Source of the DNA: Chromera velia
Lineage: Eukaryota > Sar > Chromeraceae
DNA length: 24,611 nt
Direction: 5' to 3'
Assembly (NCBI GenBank): GCA_018398765.1
Contig: JAHBMJ010001928.1
Location: 1-24,611 of the forward strand
This document shows, one piece after another, positions 1-8,899 of the stretch. Position 1 is the stretch's first letter. Every line of letters begins with the position of its first letter. The notes beneath the pieces are model-generated. The model did no database searches, had not been told where the DNA came from, and saw nothing but the letters and a program-made list of their open reading frames with translations. The translations under genes and the position numbers were made by a program.

Positions 1-329
1 GGGGGGGGGGGGGGGGGGGCAGGGGAGGAGCACAAGAATGCGCAAGAGTAAGGAGTTCAGGTAACAGACTTGAAGACAGCTTTACAGGGAGGCCTCGAAA
101 CGCTGACGGCTGCAATAGGAGAGCGAGGCAGTAAGAGACAAGGACACAACGAGTGAGCGGCGCCTTCACTGTGTGCAGAAAAGAGTGTAGGCGTTCAATC
201 AACCAATGAACCTTTTTTTTTTCATACCCTCACCTGAGTTCGTTCTGTCCGAATGAGGCATTCGACTTCTTTCAAAGGAAGCAACAGACTGTTCACACGC
301 CCATACTGTTCCCGAAGCGCTTCTTCCTC

Positions 330-365
<36 letters not shown>

Positions 366-561
366 ACACACATGACGAAGCATGCGAATTAACAGAAAAA
401 GAGACACCTGAAGGGAAGAGAAGACAACCGTCCTCTCCTCCGACGAACCCCTTTGGAACGTCTGGATGGTCAGAGATCCCAACGAAGTTATTCATTCACA
501 CCAGAGGAGGTGAAACGAAACGAAACGAAGCGAAACGAGGATTCGGAGCTTCCTCGACGGA
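1..561. other. Intergenic DNA with terminal G run and CA microsatellite
   Basis: The window opens with 19 consecutive G. A (CA)n microsatellite lies at about 333-361. The rest is purine-rich on the plus strand, with short iterations of CGAAA at 513-538. I see no convincing coding exon. For the minus-strand gene that follows, this is the probable 3' side. I found no canonical AATAAA signal on the minus strand close to the predicted stop. Confidence 0.5.
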
Positions 562-2365
562 CTAGGGCTGCCTATCCAATAGATAGAGTGTCACGCCTTC
601 AGCAAGCTTGTCTACCTCATCACGAGTTGTTCGTTCAGTTTCGACTGTTTGGGCGAACCCGTCGTATTCTGAGGGAGCGACACACTTGAGGTTATCAGGT
701 GAACGACTGAGTCGGCAAAAGAGTAGACGTGCGCTAGGCCACAAAAAACACCGTGAAGGAAGGTGACGCAGCGGTTCTGGTAGAAGGAAGCAAAGACGTA
801 ACCGGAGGGGAGTCTTTTTCTGGACATCTCTTCATGCGAGACGAAAAGAGCAGAAACTGGGCAAGAAGAACAGAAAGAGGAAGGGAAGAGTGCAGAGAGG
901 AGACACTCCGTTGAGCCAGAGAGGAGAGAAGAAAAGAGAAGGCGGTAAGTTCGAGGAAGACACGAAGAGAGACAGGCAGGCAGATAGACAGATAGACATG
1001 CACACAGCATGACAATTGAGATGAGAAGAACAGAGAAACAAGGGGGCCTTGAACCCGCCACACCCACTGACTGACATCCTCACACGTCTGCCCGTCTATG
1101 TCCTCAAGGCTGCTGTTTGCATCCGGATAAACCAAGCTATCAGGCAGACCAAGTCTTGTGATTTTTTTGAGGAAAAAGTTCTGCAGGCAGCCGGGTGCCA
1201 AGCACACAACAAAACAAAGCAAAGGGATAAAATGAAAGTGCACAAATCTCCACAACACGGGAGAAGAGAACTTGCCCCCTCCCAGCAGGTCATTCACAGA
1301 CAGAAGGATCCACAGAAGGACAGCAAGAAGACATCACCCATGTCGCCTGCACACGCAAAGTCAAAGCCTGCGCAGATGGATCGATGGCTGGATGGATGGC
1401 AAAAGCGTACTTTCATCCGTCTGCCCGTGTGTCCTTCCAACAGAAAGAAACAATTTGAACTTCTTGAACGAGACATCCAAAAAGTGGGAAGAAAGACAAT
1501 TCAGAAAGAAGAGCCCACCCCGACTGAGCATGCACTGAGGGAGGGCCTCAGTCTTCCCTTCCCTTCCTGCAGCGCGACGTCGCCACTTCATTCCCCCGCC
1601 GTGTATTCTCCATGATCACTTACATAGAAAACGCAGAGACAGGAAAGAAGACGGCTCATGGAGTGAAAACAAGTACGAGAAAAAACACAGTAAATCCCAA
1701 ACGAAGGACAACACATGCATGTCAAAGATGAGACCTAGTCACTCACCACCAGCTTGCCGCTAAAGACATCCATGAAGATAAGGGGCACCAGCTGCAGAGA
1801 AGAAACTTGCATAACAGGCCATTCATTGTTTCGTGAATCAACTGCTTTCGAGGCCTGGCAAGATTGGCATGCTGCACAAGTTCGCGAGGCACTTCCTTGG
1901 AGTAGCGGATCGAACGGTTAATTGGCGAGGACCAGCAAGCTGAGGGGGGGATCTCATGCAGCTCACTCAACGAATGGAAGCAGAAGCGCATACAGATCAG
2001 GACGTTAGAAGGGCGGACAGCTACTCGTTCCAGGGTGTGGAAAGACAGGCAGACAGACAGAAAAAACCGATCAGATCAGGCAAATGAGAAGACAGACATA
2101 CCTCTAATACGTCTTCAGGATGCTGCCACTTGATCATCAACGCGAAGCATCTGCTGTTCAGTCTGTCAATCACTTCTTCATTTCGCAACAGATCTGCTCT
2201 CCAGAGCACCTCTACAAACCTTTTCACCTCCTGTGTGCATGCGCATTCACCGAGGGGAAGCACAAAAGATGAACATGGACAGGGAAGCTTTCCTGATCAA
2301 CGCCGTCTCGTTGTATTCAAATCTTCACCTTCTCTCCTCTCTCCCTCTCTCTCTGTGCATACACG

Positions 2366-2441
<76 letters not shown>

Positions 2442-4221
2442 CGCAAACAGACACACAGATCCACAACGGCAGAATGATATGTGCAGTCATGCAGACATAG
2501 CGGAACAAACGCGCTATCGTGACGCATGAGAGAGCACAAGGCTATCAAAAGAAAACGACGAAGTGAGCCGGTCACGATCACCAAACCCGTCAAATATCCT
2601 TGGCCCGTCAAAATATAGCCTGGCCCGTCAAATATATCCCTGGCCCGTCAAATAATTTTGCGTTAATGATGATTGCCCGTCAAAACACCTGGCCCGTCAA
2701 TTAAATATCCCCAGCCGGATAATTTCAGTCGGGCAGAGCTGCAGGCAACCGCAGCAGCAGACTCACCCAAGAGGGCAGCTGTACGATTTTCTTCAGCACC
2801 CGGGCCGCAAGCAGAGGGACAAGACCCTCGTCTGCGTGGAGGCCCTGTCGAGCGACACTCGACAAAATCCTGCGGGCAGGCAGCCATTGGAACAGACAGC
2901 CACCGACGGACAGAACAGAGAGATATGCAAAGCCGCAATAGTAGAGAGAGAAGAATGTTTGGTTGCATGTCTGCGTCCAGAAAACGAAAACTGCACGTCC
3001 AGGCGCCCACTTCTCACGATCGCAAAACTTTGAGTGAACAAAAAGACGCCAGGCAGGCAACCAGGGACAGAGCGGAAAGGAAAGCCAGACCTGTTCAGTT
3101 CACGAGGGCTGAACTTCTTCATCTTCTCCATCACCTCGCTGAGGAGAAATTCATAAAATTTCGGGTTACCCAGTCGTCCCTTGGCGCACGCGTGTAGAAC
3201 ACGACACAGCGACTCCTCAGAGAATTCGCTCGCATGCCTCGCGACACTCTTCAGAAGCCCCGGGGTGACCTGCAGGCAGAATAGGAAAGACCGAATGTTT
3301 CTTTCTTTTTGCTTCTCTTCTGTTTTTCAGGCAGGAAAGCAGGCAGGCAGACAGACAGACAGCTAGGTAGATAATTAGGAAAGCAGAGAGTGGGGGGAGG
3401 AAGAAAGAGAAGCAGGCTCCAGTTAGGTCTAAGGGCGATAAGGTGAGGTGTCTCTCGCAGGAAAAGCACACTGATTTGCCGAGGCTCACATTCGGCAGAT
3501 TATTGTGACAACATGCGAATTCGGAAGAAACCATTCATCCAGAAGCCTCTTTTCATGCTATCGTTCCTACCTGGCGAGGTTCAAACTTCACATGACCCCG
3601 TGCGTACGCCAGTGCTTGGAGAACCCAGGTCACCTCCGTTGGCGTCAGGTCTCCGTTTTGTCCCTCTTTTTGAATTCTTGCAATCACCTTCGACCACAAA
3701 GACTGAGACTCAAACAATCTTAATCGAGACAAACGACAGGTGAACTCCACAAACGACCTTCGAGGAAGAACAGAAGGGTCTACAAGAAGAAGCTCTGTAG
3801 AGTCAAAAGACGATATCGAGGGACGGTCCTTATCTCCCGTCTCCATTTCTCCGTCTCCGTCTCTCTCCGTCTCTGTGCCTTCCCCCAAGTACGAAAATTT
3901 CCCTCCGGGCTGAAGGTCTTCAAAGAAGAAATCCACAAACTCAGATCCATCTCCGCTTCTCTCGAAATCTTCTTGGTCCATCTCTCTACCCACAGAGGAA
4001 GTCAGCGGAGAACCGAAAGAAGAACGACCGGACGACGAACATGTGGAGCCTTTTGCCCAGATTTCGGATTTCACAGTGCCCTGCTGGAGCCCATATTCCT
4101 CACGAGACGGTAGAGATGATGGAGAGGGACCGCGGAAGGGACCTCTGCTTGGCCCCATGCCGGCCGTTGAAGGGAGTGCAGATGGGGCAAATCTCGGTCT
4201 CGTGCAGCGGAGACGGAGCAT
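562..4221 (-). CDS. Helical-repeat (HPR/RAP-type) putative organellar RNA-binding protein, multi-exon
   Basis: Exons read on the minus strand: E1 4221-3571, E2 3269-3091, E3 2869-2767, E4 2230-2102, E5 1791-1747, E6 1180 to about 1055, and an uncertain last exon ending at a stop at 562 (or 612). All accepted junctions are GT-AG and the phases agree (E1 ends phase 0, E2 phase 2, E3-E5 phase 0). From about residue 175 of E1 the joined protein shows amphipathic helix-pair repeats of about 38 residues, with cores such as TEVTWVLQALAYARG, EESLCRVLHACAKGR, PRELNRILSSVARQG and WEVKRFVEVLWRADL. Several repeats span splice junctions, which supports the exon model. This pattern matches the heptatricopeptide/FASTK-RAP-like repeats that are abundant in apicomplexan mitochondrial proteins and are thought to bind organellar RNA or rRNA fragments. 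The N terminus (MLRLRCTRPRF...) is basic and Ser/Pro-rich, like a mitochondrial presequence. An acidic linker (about residues 80-150) precedes the repeats. I could not see a C-terminal RAP domain. The total is about 430-450 residues. The E6 donor and the last exon are the weakest parts. Confidence 0.72.
2361..2452. repeat. CA/GT microsatellite inside an intron
   Basis: A CA dinucleotide tract with a few interruptions (ATACAC, CGCAC). It lies in the intron between exons E4 and E3 of the minus-strand helical-repeat gene, so that transcript carries (UG)n. Open frames across it are simple-repeat artefacts. Confidence 0.95.
2584..2708. repeat. Short iterated motif (T)GGCCCGTCAAATA in an intron
   Basis: Six copies of a core CCCGTCAA, most preceded by TGG and followed by AT-rich 4-8 nt spacers, in the intron between E3 and E4 of the minus-strand gene. 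Spacing is irregular (about 19-33 nt), so this is an interspersed short motif and not a strict tandem array. I do not recognise the family. Confidence 0.75.
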
Positions 4222-4889
4222 GTGTTTGCCTCTGACACGTTTCTACTCGAGTCCACTTACCAAAACCCTACTCCTGATCAGCATAACAAAAGCAGTGGAA
4301 ATACTCTTCGTTGGTCATAACGGAGGGTTTGGGTAGCCGGGCAATCGGGCGTGCTCGACACAGGAGACGGAGAGACGGCACATCAAAGCAGAAGGATGCG
4401 AAGGAGACGGCAAAGTTTCCCTCTGACTTCCCGCCTGCCCTTGATTCTTTTTGTTTTTGTTGATGCCTCCCGTTGTCGTTGCAAAAATCCTGCAGGCTTT
4501 GAGGTGGTCTATAGCTCACTGTGCATGCAAGTAAATGTATTGAACACCCTTGCATGTGCACGCGAACACACGAAGAATGAAAGGTATTAATTTTTGCCCA
4601 CCGTGGAGTAGTATAAGCTAGGCGCGGCGGTCTAATCCGAGGGGCTTGCGCTTGCAACAGATTGGCCATAATAGACGGACAGGACCTATGCCTAGGCAAG
4701 ATGCATACTGGCCCGACAAAGGACCAGAGAGACACTAAAGAAGTTGCATGTGCTGCGACCACAGCTATATATAGCTCGCTGGCGGCGCGCGCGCTGCATG
4801 CTTGCATGCGTGCACTGAGCGCGCCCGGCATGCGCCCGCGGCGCCATGCTCACGTGCAATGCATGAATGTACCATGCATCTGATGCAAG
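4222..4889. promoter_or_regulatory. Upstream region of the helical-repeat gene with TGCATGC motifs
   Basis: No gene recognised. On the upstream side of the minus-strand gene there are several GCATGC-type palindromes (near 4522-4530, 4795-4808, 4829-4836 and 4858-4880), a TATATATA stretch at about 4766-4774 and an alternating GCGCGCGC stretch. TGCATGC is a known binding core of some ApiAP2 factors in apicomplexans. A role here is inference, and no transcription start can be placed from sequence. Confidence 0.35.
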
Positions 4890-5085
4890 TTCCTCGCAGG
4901 CTGCTATATCGTAGATGGCCGCTAGGCTTGGGTATATCGGAGGCCCTTGCTGTCGGATGTGGTGACTGTAGCTCAGGAGCCATTTTAGGCTCACTAGCAC
5001 GTAAGCGGGACTAGTCAGACCGATATAACGCGGATCGTTTTGTGATACGTTTATATATTCGGACGACTTAAACCGCAACCCCCTA
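4890..5085. repeat. 196-bp direct repeat, copy 1
   Basis: Aligns without gaps to 5507-5702. By hand I count 23 transitions and 2 transversions, about 87% identity. Both copies begin TTCCTCGCAGG and end in a C run. No TG...CA termini are seen, so LTR identity is not supported by the ends, although the pair flanks about 420 bp of unrelated DNA. Confidence 0.9.
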
Positions 5086-5215
5086 TAAGAAAGTCGTAGC
5101 TAATGCCACCACCATGATCAACCCGTGCGGACAGATCTAGTCTACCGGATGGGTGAGTGGGGTGTATGTATGGCTGCCCACAACTAAGAAGGGGGAAAAG
5201 AAGTGGGAGGGAAGG

Positions 5216-5506
5216 CAAATAAAAAATGATCTCGATTTAAGAATCGAGTCCGTTGCAATGAGAGCGAGAGGTAGAGTTCTTAGCTAGTTAAGTATGACTT
5301 AACTACTTTCTCCAGCTTTTGATCGAATCGGTCAGTTGAGAGGTCGAATTTATTCCTAACTCGCCACTTTTTGAAGCCGCGTTGGAATAAATTCGCCGGG
5401 CCAGGCCGGGCCGGTCCTTGGGCCCTAAGCCCGCGGAATCGGCCAACTCGCTGAGCTTGACGAGGAATACCGGCTTTCACACGCGGAGCCTGCTAACGCC
5501 GACTCA
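5216..5506. repeat. Dispersed repeat family A, copy 1
   Basis: Homologous over about 290 bp to 15850-16133. It starts with a run of A and an inverted pair CTCGATT/AATCGAG, and ends CCGACTCA immediately before the second 196-bp repeat. On the minus strand both copies keep a frame encoding GFKKW.V.NKFDLSTDRF followed by DQKLEK and KSYLTS. Here that frame ends in TAA, while in the other copy the same codon is CAA. The frame could be a relic of a transposon protein. I do not recognise the domain. Confidence 0.85.
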
Positions 5507-5702
5507 TTCCTCGCAGGCTGCTATATCGCAGATAGCTGCTAGGCTCAGATATATCGGAGGCCCTTGCTGTCGGATGTGGTAACTGCGGCTTGGGAGCTAT
5601 TTTAAGCTCACTAGCACGCAAGCGGGACTAGTCAAACCGATATAACGCGGATTGTTTTGCGATACGCGTATCTATTCGGACGATTTGAACCATAACCCCC
5701 CA
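5507..5702. repeat. 196-bp direct repeat, copy 2
   Basis: Second copy of the repeat at 4890-5085, directly abutting the end of repeat A. Where the copies differ, one often has CA and the other TG, or one has CG and the other TG/CA. That is the pattern expected from decay of methylated CpG. Confidence 0.9.
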
Positions 5703-6050
5703 AATACTTGCTATTGACGAGGCCTCCATATACCCGCAAAAAGTCTCTGGGGGTAAAGGGGCTCAATGTATGGCACTGCTGACTAGTAAAAGAACGAGTC
5801 TGGCCCATATGCAGTCTGGGACTACTACAGAACAGTCTTAAAAGTCTAGTGTATAGGCCATAGCGTTTTGGAACGCTTAAACCGTATTGTTCTGAAATAC
5901 ATGTGGGACATAATGGTGCTCTTTTAAGAGAGAGTGTAACAGTGTCTACTTTAATTGACTACGTTTGATCGAAACTGTTGTCTTCCTGATTCTTCCTGGG
6001 TCTTTGCCTGCATAGGTAAACGGAATCCCTGCAGAGATTCTGAGAAGTAC
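5703..6050. other. Non-coding stretch with small palindromes
   Basis: No gene seen. It contains a hairpin AGCGTT-TTGG-AACGCT near 5861-5876 and CTCTTTTAAGAG near 5918-5930. It passes gradually into degenerate minisatellite DNA after about 5960-6050. Confidence 0.5.
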
Positions 6051-6544
6051 ATAGGATACTCTCCTCTGTCTTTATCGTCAGACCTGAACGAAAGGAAGGC
6101 GCGTTATCCTCCTCTACGTAAGGCTTCCTCGACAGAGTCTCTGACCTGACTGGAGGGAGAGAATGTTTCTCTCTAAAGGAGTCCAACCTCCGAATGTCTG
6201 AACAGACGTGAAGGGTGGGACGATTGCTATCCTCTTCTATCTCCATCGACCAAATGGAGGATGAGGTAGCTATAGGCAGCTGTTGCTCTTCTCTGCCAGT
6301 GTCTTTAGCCTCTGCCTAGAATAACAGACTAAACGCAATTATGAGAGACTGCTGACAGTGTTGAACTTCTCTTCTGTCTGACTCAACAGACAGGAATAGA
6401 AGAAGAAACGTATGTTTGTAACACTCTCCTCAGCATCAGACTCTGTCTTAGACTCTGTTAGCCACGCTTGAACGGAGGAGGAGGAACGGGAGATGAGAGT
6501 TCTGTTCTCTCCTATTTGAATGCTATTGGAGAGAGGCCTCAGAC
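6050..6544. repeat. Degenerate edge of the 48-bp minisatellite (left block)
   Basis: Recurring but diverged pieces of the array unit are visible: CTCTCCTCTGTCTTTATCG, CAGACCTGAACG, GGAGGGAGAGAATG. Unit length varies and identity is low. The block is interrupted at 6545 by a small insertion and resumes at 6752. Open frames on either strand here are repeat artefacts. Confidence 0.75.
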
Positions 6545-6751
6545 GCGTTTAAAAACTTGCACGCACTTATGAACCATTGGTTCACATTTTGGTCATGAGC
6601 TGCTAAAAATTCATTTATAGGCAAAAAGTCTTCTTTTGAGGGGCGAAAACCCCCCTAAAACTACGCTAAAACCCCCTTTAAAAACCATAAAATTCACTTT
6701 TCAAAGAGGTTTTACCAAAAATTCAGGAGTGCGTGCAGCATAGCCTCAGAC
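6536..6751. mobile_element. 198-bp MITE-like insertion with 9-bp target duplication
   Basis: GCCTCAGAC occurs at 6536-6544 and again at 6743-6751. Removing one copy and the 198 bp between restores a normal minisatellite junction (GAGAG...AGAC...CTGCCACTCTC). Inside, TGCACGCACT at 6558-6567 faces AGTGCGTGCA at 6728-6737, a 10-bp inverted repeat set back 13 and 5 bp from the ends. The interior is A-rich with two AAAACCCCC blocks. A 9-bp duplication is typical of Mutator-like elements, but the inset inverted repeat is unusual. No coding capacity. Confidence 0.6.
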
Positions 6752-7015
6752 CCTGCCACTCTCGCCAGCCTTCATTGGTAGAATTCGACGTGGAAAGGGA
6801 GTGTTGCTCTGAGACTCCTCTGTCTCCATTGCTAGAACTTTTAAGTACAACTTGAAGGAGAGGCTCGTCTGAAACAGAATCAGATTCTTCTGCTGCCCTC
6901 TTCTGTCTTCATCGACAGAACAGAGCTCAGGGAGGGACTGTTTAGGTCAGCCGTTCTTTCTAGCATTCTTTTCCGTCTTCACAGACTGAACGGAACTGAG
7001 AGAGGGACCGAGAGG
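6752..7015. repeat. Degenerate minisatellite between two insertions
   Basis: Continues the diverged 48-bp-type array, for example CTGCCACTCTC, TGAGACTCCTCTGTCTCC and GGGAGGGACTG. The unit is broken at about 7015 in GAGAGGGACTG, where the reverse-transcriptase element begins. The expected continuation (GCTCTCTTCTGTC) resumes near 8918. Confidence 0.75.
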
Positions 7016-7020
7016 GACTG

Positions 7021-8095
7021 ATTAATTAAAATTGCAATTACTTTTCAAAGAACATATGCCCCGACCCTCACTTTGCTTGACCAGATTATGAACCAAACGA
7101 ATGGAAGGTCACCAACAAAATCAAAATTTGGAAGGGGCTGATTGACCTCCTTCTCAAAGTGAATTTTAAATACATAGATCAAGAGGGGTTGGTTTCTTTT
7201 TTCAGACAACTGGGCGGGATCCCTATGGGATCAGCAGTAGAGGGCAATATCGTACTAATTGTTTTGGCTCAGAAGTACGAACGTTTTCTTTTTGATCATC
7301 GCAGGCCCCCATCCTTGAAAGAATTCATGCGATACATTGACGATGCACTGGGTTTCTGAAGGGGTTCAAAGGAAGCCTTGAAATCTTGGCTGGCCGGATT
7401 CTTCCTCTTTTCTGACTGTAACACGCAGCTGAAATTCGGCTGTCATGACATCCGACTGGCCATCGAGCTGTTTATGAATCCCATCATCCATCTAGACGTG
7501 GAAATCTGGGCGGTGCGTAGGGAGGGAGAATTCGTGATGCTTGAGGTTCATCCTCACACGAAGCCCTTGAATGCACACCAGTATCTGGCCTGGTCGTCTG
7601 CATATAGAAAGAGCACAAAGCTAGCATTAGTGAGGGCCGAGTTGCTCAGAAGGCTGCGGTTGTGTTCAAAAAAAGAAGTCTTCAAAAAGGAGCAAAGAGA
7701 GGTTTTATTAAGATTTGTGAAGAGAGTCTCTTCTGCACGTTGCAAGTTCAATTTCTTTCGCAGACAGAGAAAAAGAAAGGAAAAAGGTTCTCAAATCCAT
7801 CGACTGCATGAAAGCTGCAACTATCAGTATAGTGAACAATGCAGAGAACCCTCTCATCTGCCAATCAAAAATGAAAAGCCATTCTCAAGCTAATGCTGTT
7901 TTTTTCAAGGTAAGAGCAAATAGACAGATGGATGTAGCAGTTAAACATCTGAGGAGACGTCTTCAGAAGAAAACGTCCTTTAGAATTATTTGTGCTTGCA
8001 GAAACCCTCCAAATTTGTTGGCCTTGTTCAAAAAAGGTTGGAGGCAGAGACTGAAGCTGAAAACTGCCGAAAGGCAGGCAAAACTATCGGGTTGA
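7021..8095 (+). pseudogene. Broken reverse transcriptase, Penelope-like
   Basis: One frame runs from 7021 with stops at 7027 (TAA), 7078 (TGA) and 7357 (TGA). It is then open to about 7800, where a shift in an A-rich tract moves to the next frame, ending at a stop at 8093. Visible RT hallmarks are FFRQLGGIPMGSAVEGN (palm motif before the active site) and FMRYIDDALGF (the YxDD catalytic aspartates). Downstream are HLDVEIW, a basic HQYLAWSSAYRKS segment with ELLRRLRLCS, and ACRNPPNLLALF, which resembles the region after the RT in Penelope-like elements. No GIY-YIG nuclease is seen. The TGA at 7357 sits just after YIDDALGF, where related RTs often have Trp. Tryptophans elsewhere in the frame are TGG, so this is more likely a TGG-to-TGA mutation than a variant code. 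The N-terminal fingers are missing. The copy is dead. Confidence 0.7.
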
Positions 8096-8800
8096 TCAGA
8101 ACATGTTTGTAATATTGCATAGTAAGTTTTCTTGCACTTCTCTCTTTTTGTATTATTTTTTCTTTCTGTATTCTTTCTTTGGGTATTCCTTCTTAATGAA
8201 TGCTTTTTCTTTCTCTTTTTATATAATGAATCGTTTTTGGCTTTTAATGAATAGTTTTTTATAGGAATTTTATTGCTGGTTCCTTTTTCTTCATGTTTTC
8301 ATTTCTTATATGCACACTCCCAGGGTGTGTTTTAATTCTTCCTGCAGGAAGAATTGAAAGATCTTTTAGTATCATACACCCTGGACGTGTATGTTAAACA
8401 ACCTCTTTTCTCTCTATTAAGAGATTTATTTATTCAACGCTCTTAAAATTTCTTTTTCATTAGCACGTATCTAATGCATAGTAACCCTACGAAATCTTTG
8501 TGCACATTTCGACCACATGTACGATTAAAGTTCATTTATTTTTTCTTTTTGTTTGAAATTTGTAAAATTATATTTATTTTTCTTTTTATTTTTTGCGTTT
8601 CTTAATATAGATATGTATGGTTTCTTTACATTTATTTTCCATGTCTTTTACTTTGGTCTCTGACCGAGCTGCATTCAGTTTCATGGCTCCGCCTCACCAA
8701 GTGAGGTGTTGGAAACTACTTCAGAAGAGTTAAATAAAGCTTTGATGCTCTGTTCGAAGGACAAACATTATCTTTAATTGAAGAAGGCATGCGGTGATCT
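8096..8800 (+). other. AT-rich 3' non-coding tail of the retroelement, with a 22-nt perfect palindrome
   Basis: T-rich sequence unlike its surroundings, with no gene. A 22-nt perfect palindrome lies at 8334-8355 (centre CCTGCAGG), flanked by outer arms CAGGGTGT and ACACCCTG, which would give a long hairpin in the RNA. A second hairpin is CCTCAC-CAA-GTGAGG at about 8692-8706, followed by AATAAA at about 8733, a possible polyadenylation signal. Confidence 0.6.
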
Positions 8801-8805
8801 TATAG

Positions 8806-8856
8806 GAACAGTGAATCCCTGACGAGGCCAGAGTGCCGAGACCGATTGGTTTGTTC
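8806..8856 (+). ncRNA. Candidate degenerate hammerhead ribozyme (type I-like)
   Basis: The core CTGACGA (8819-8825) matches CUGANGA. It is followed by stem II GGC/GCC (8826-8828 with 8835-8837, 6-nt loop) and then GAGA (8838-8841), where the consensus is GAAA, so one core position is changed by a transition. After a very short stem III comes TT (8846-8847), a possible cleavage site. GGTTTGTTC (8848-8856) then pairs back to GAAC (8806-8809) and AATCC (8814-8818) with one mismatch and an internal loop, forming stem I. Same strand as the RT. The weak stem III and the A14-to-G change mean it is probably inactive, or the match is by chance. Confidence 0.35.
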
Positions 8857-8899
8857 TTTTACCTGATCACCAAGCAAAGTCCAGAGCGACTTTAATTTT

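Noticed and set aside
1810-1990. Alternative exon in the minus-strand gene (frame with SELHEIPPSACW)
   Set aside because: It is open, but using it breaks the repeat pattern. Skipping it joins E4 to E5 in phase and completes a helical repeat.
2297-2611. Poly(Val-Cys) and poly(Thr-His) frames, also near 17717-18374 and 21246-21690
   Set aside because: Direct translation of CA/GT microsatellites.
4890-5702. A complete small LTR element bounded by the 196-bp repeats
   Set aside because: The repeats lack TG...CA ends, no primer-binding site follows the first copy, and no target duplication was found.
6650-6690. Telomere-like CCCTAAA repeats in the small insertion
   Set aside because: Only two imperfect motifs with different spacing, too few to call an interstitial telomere.
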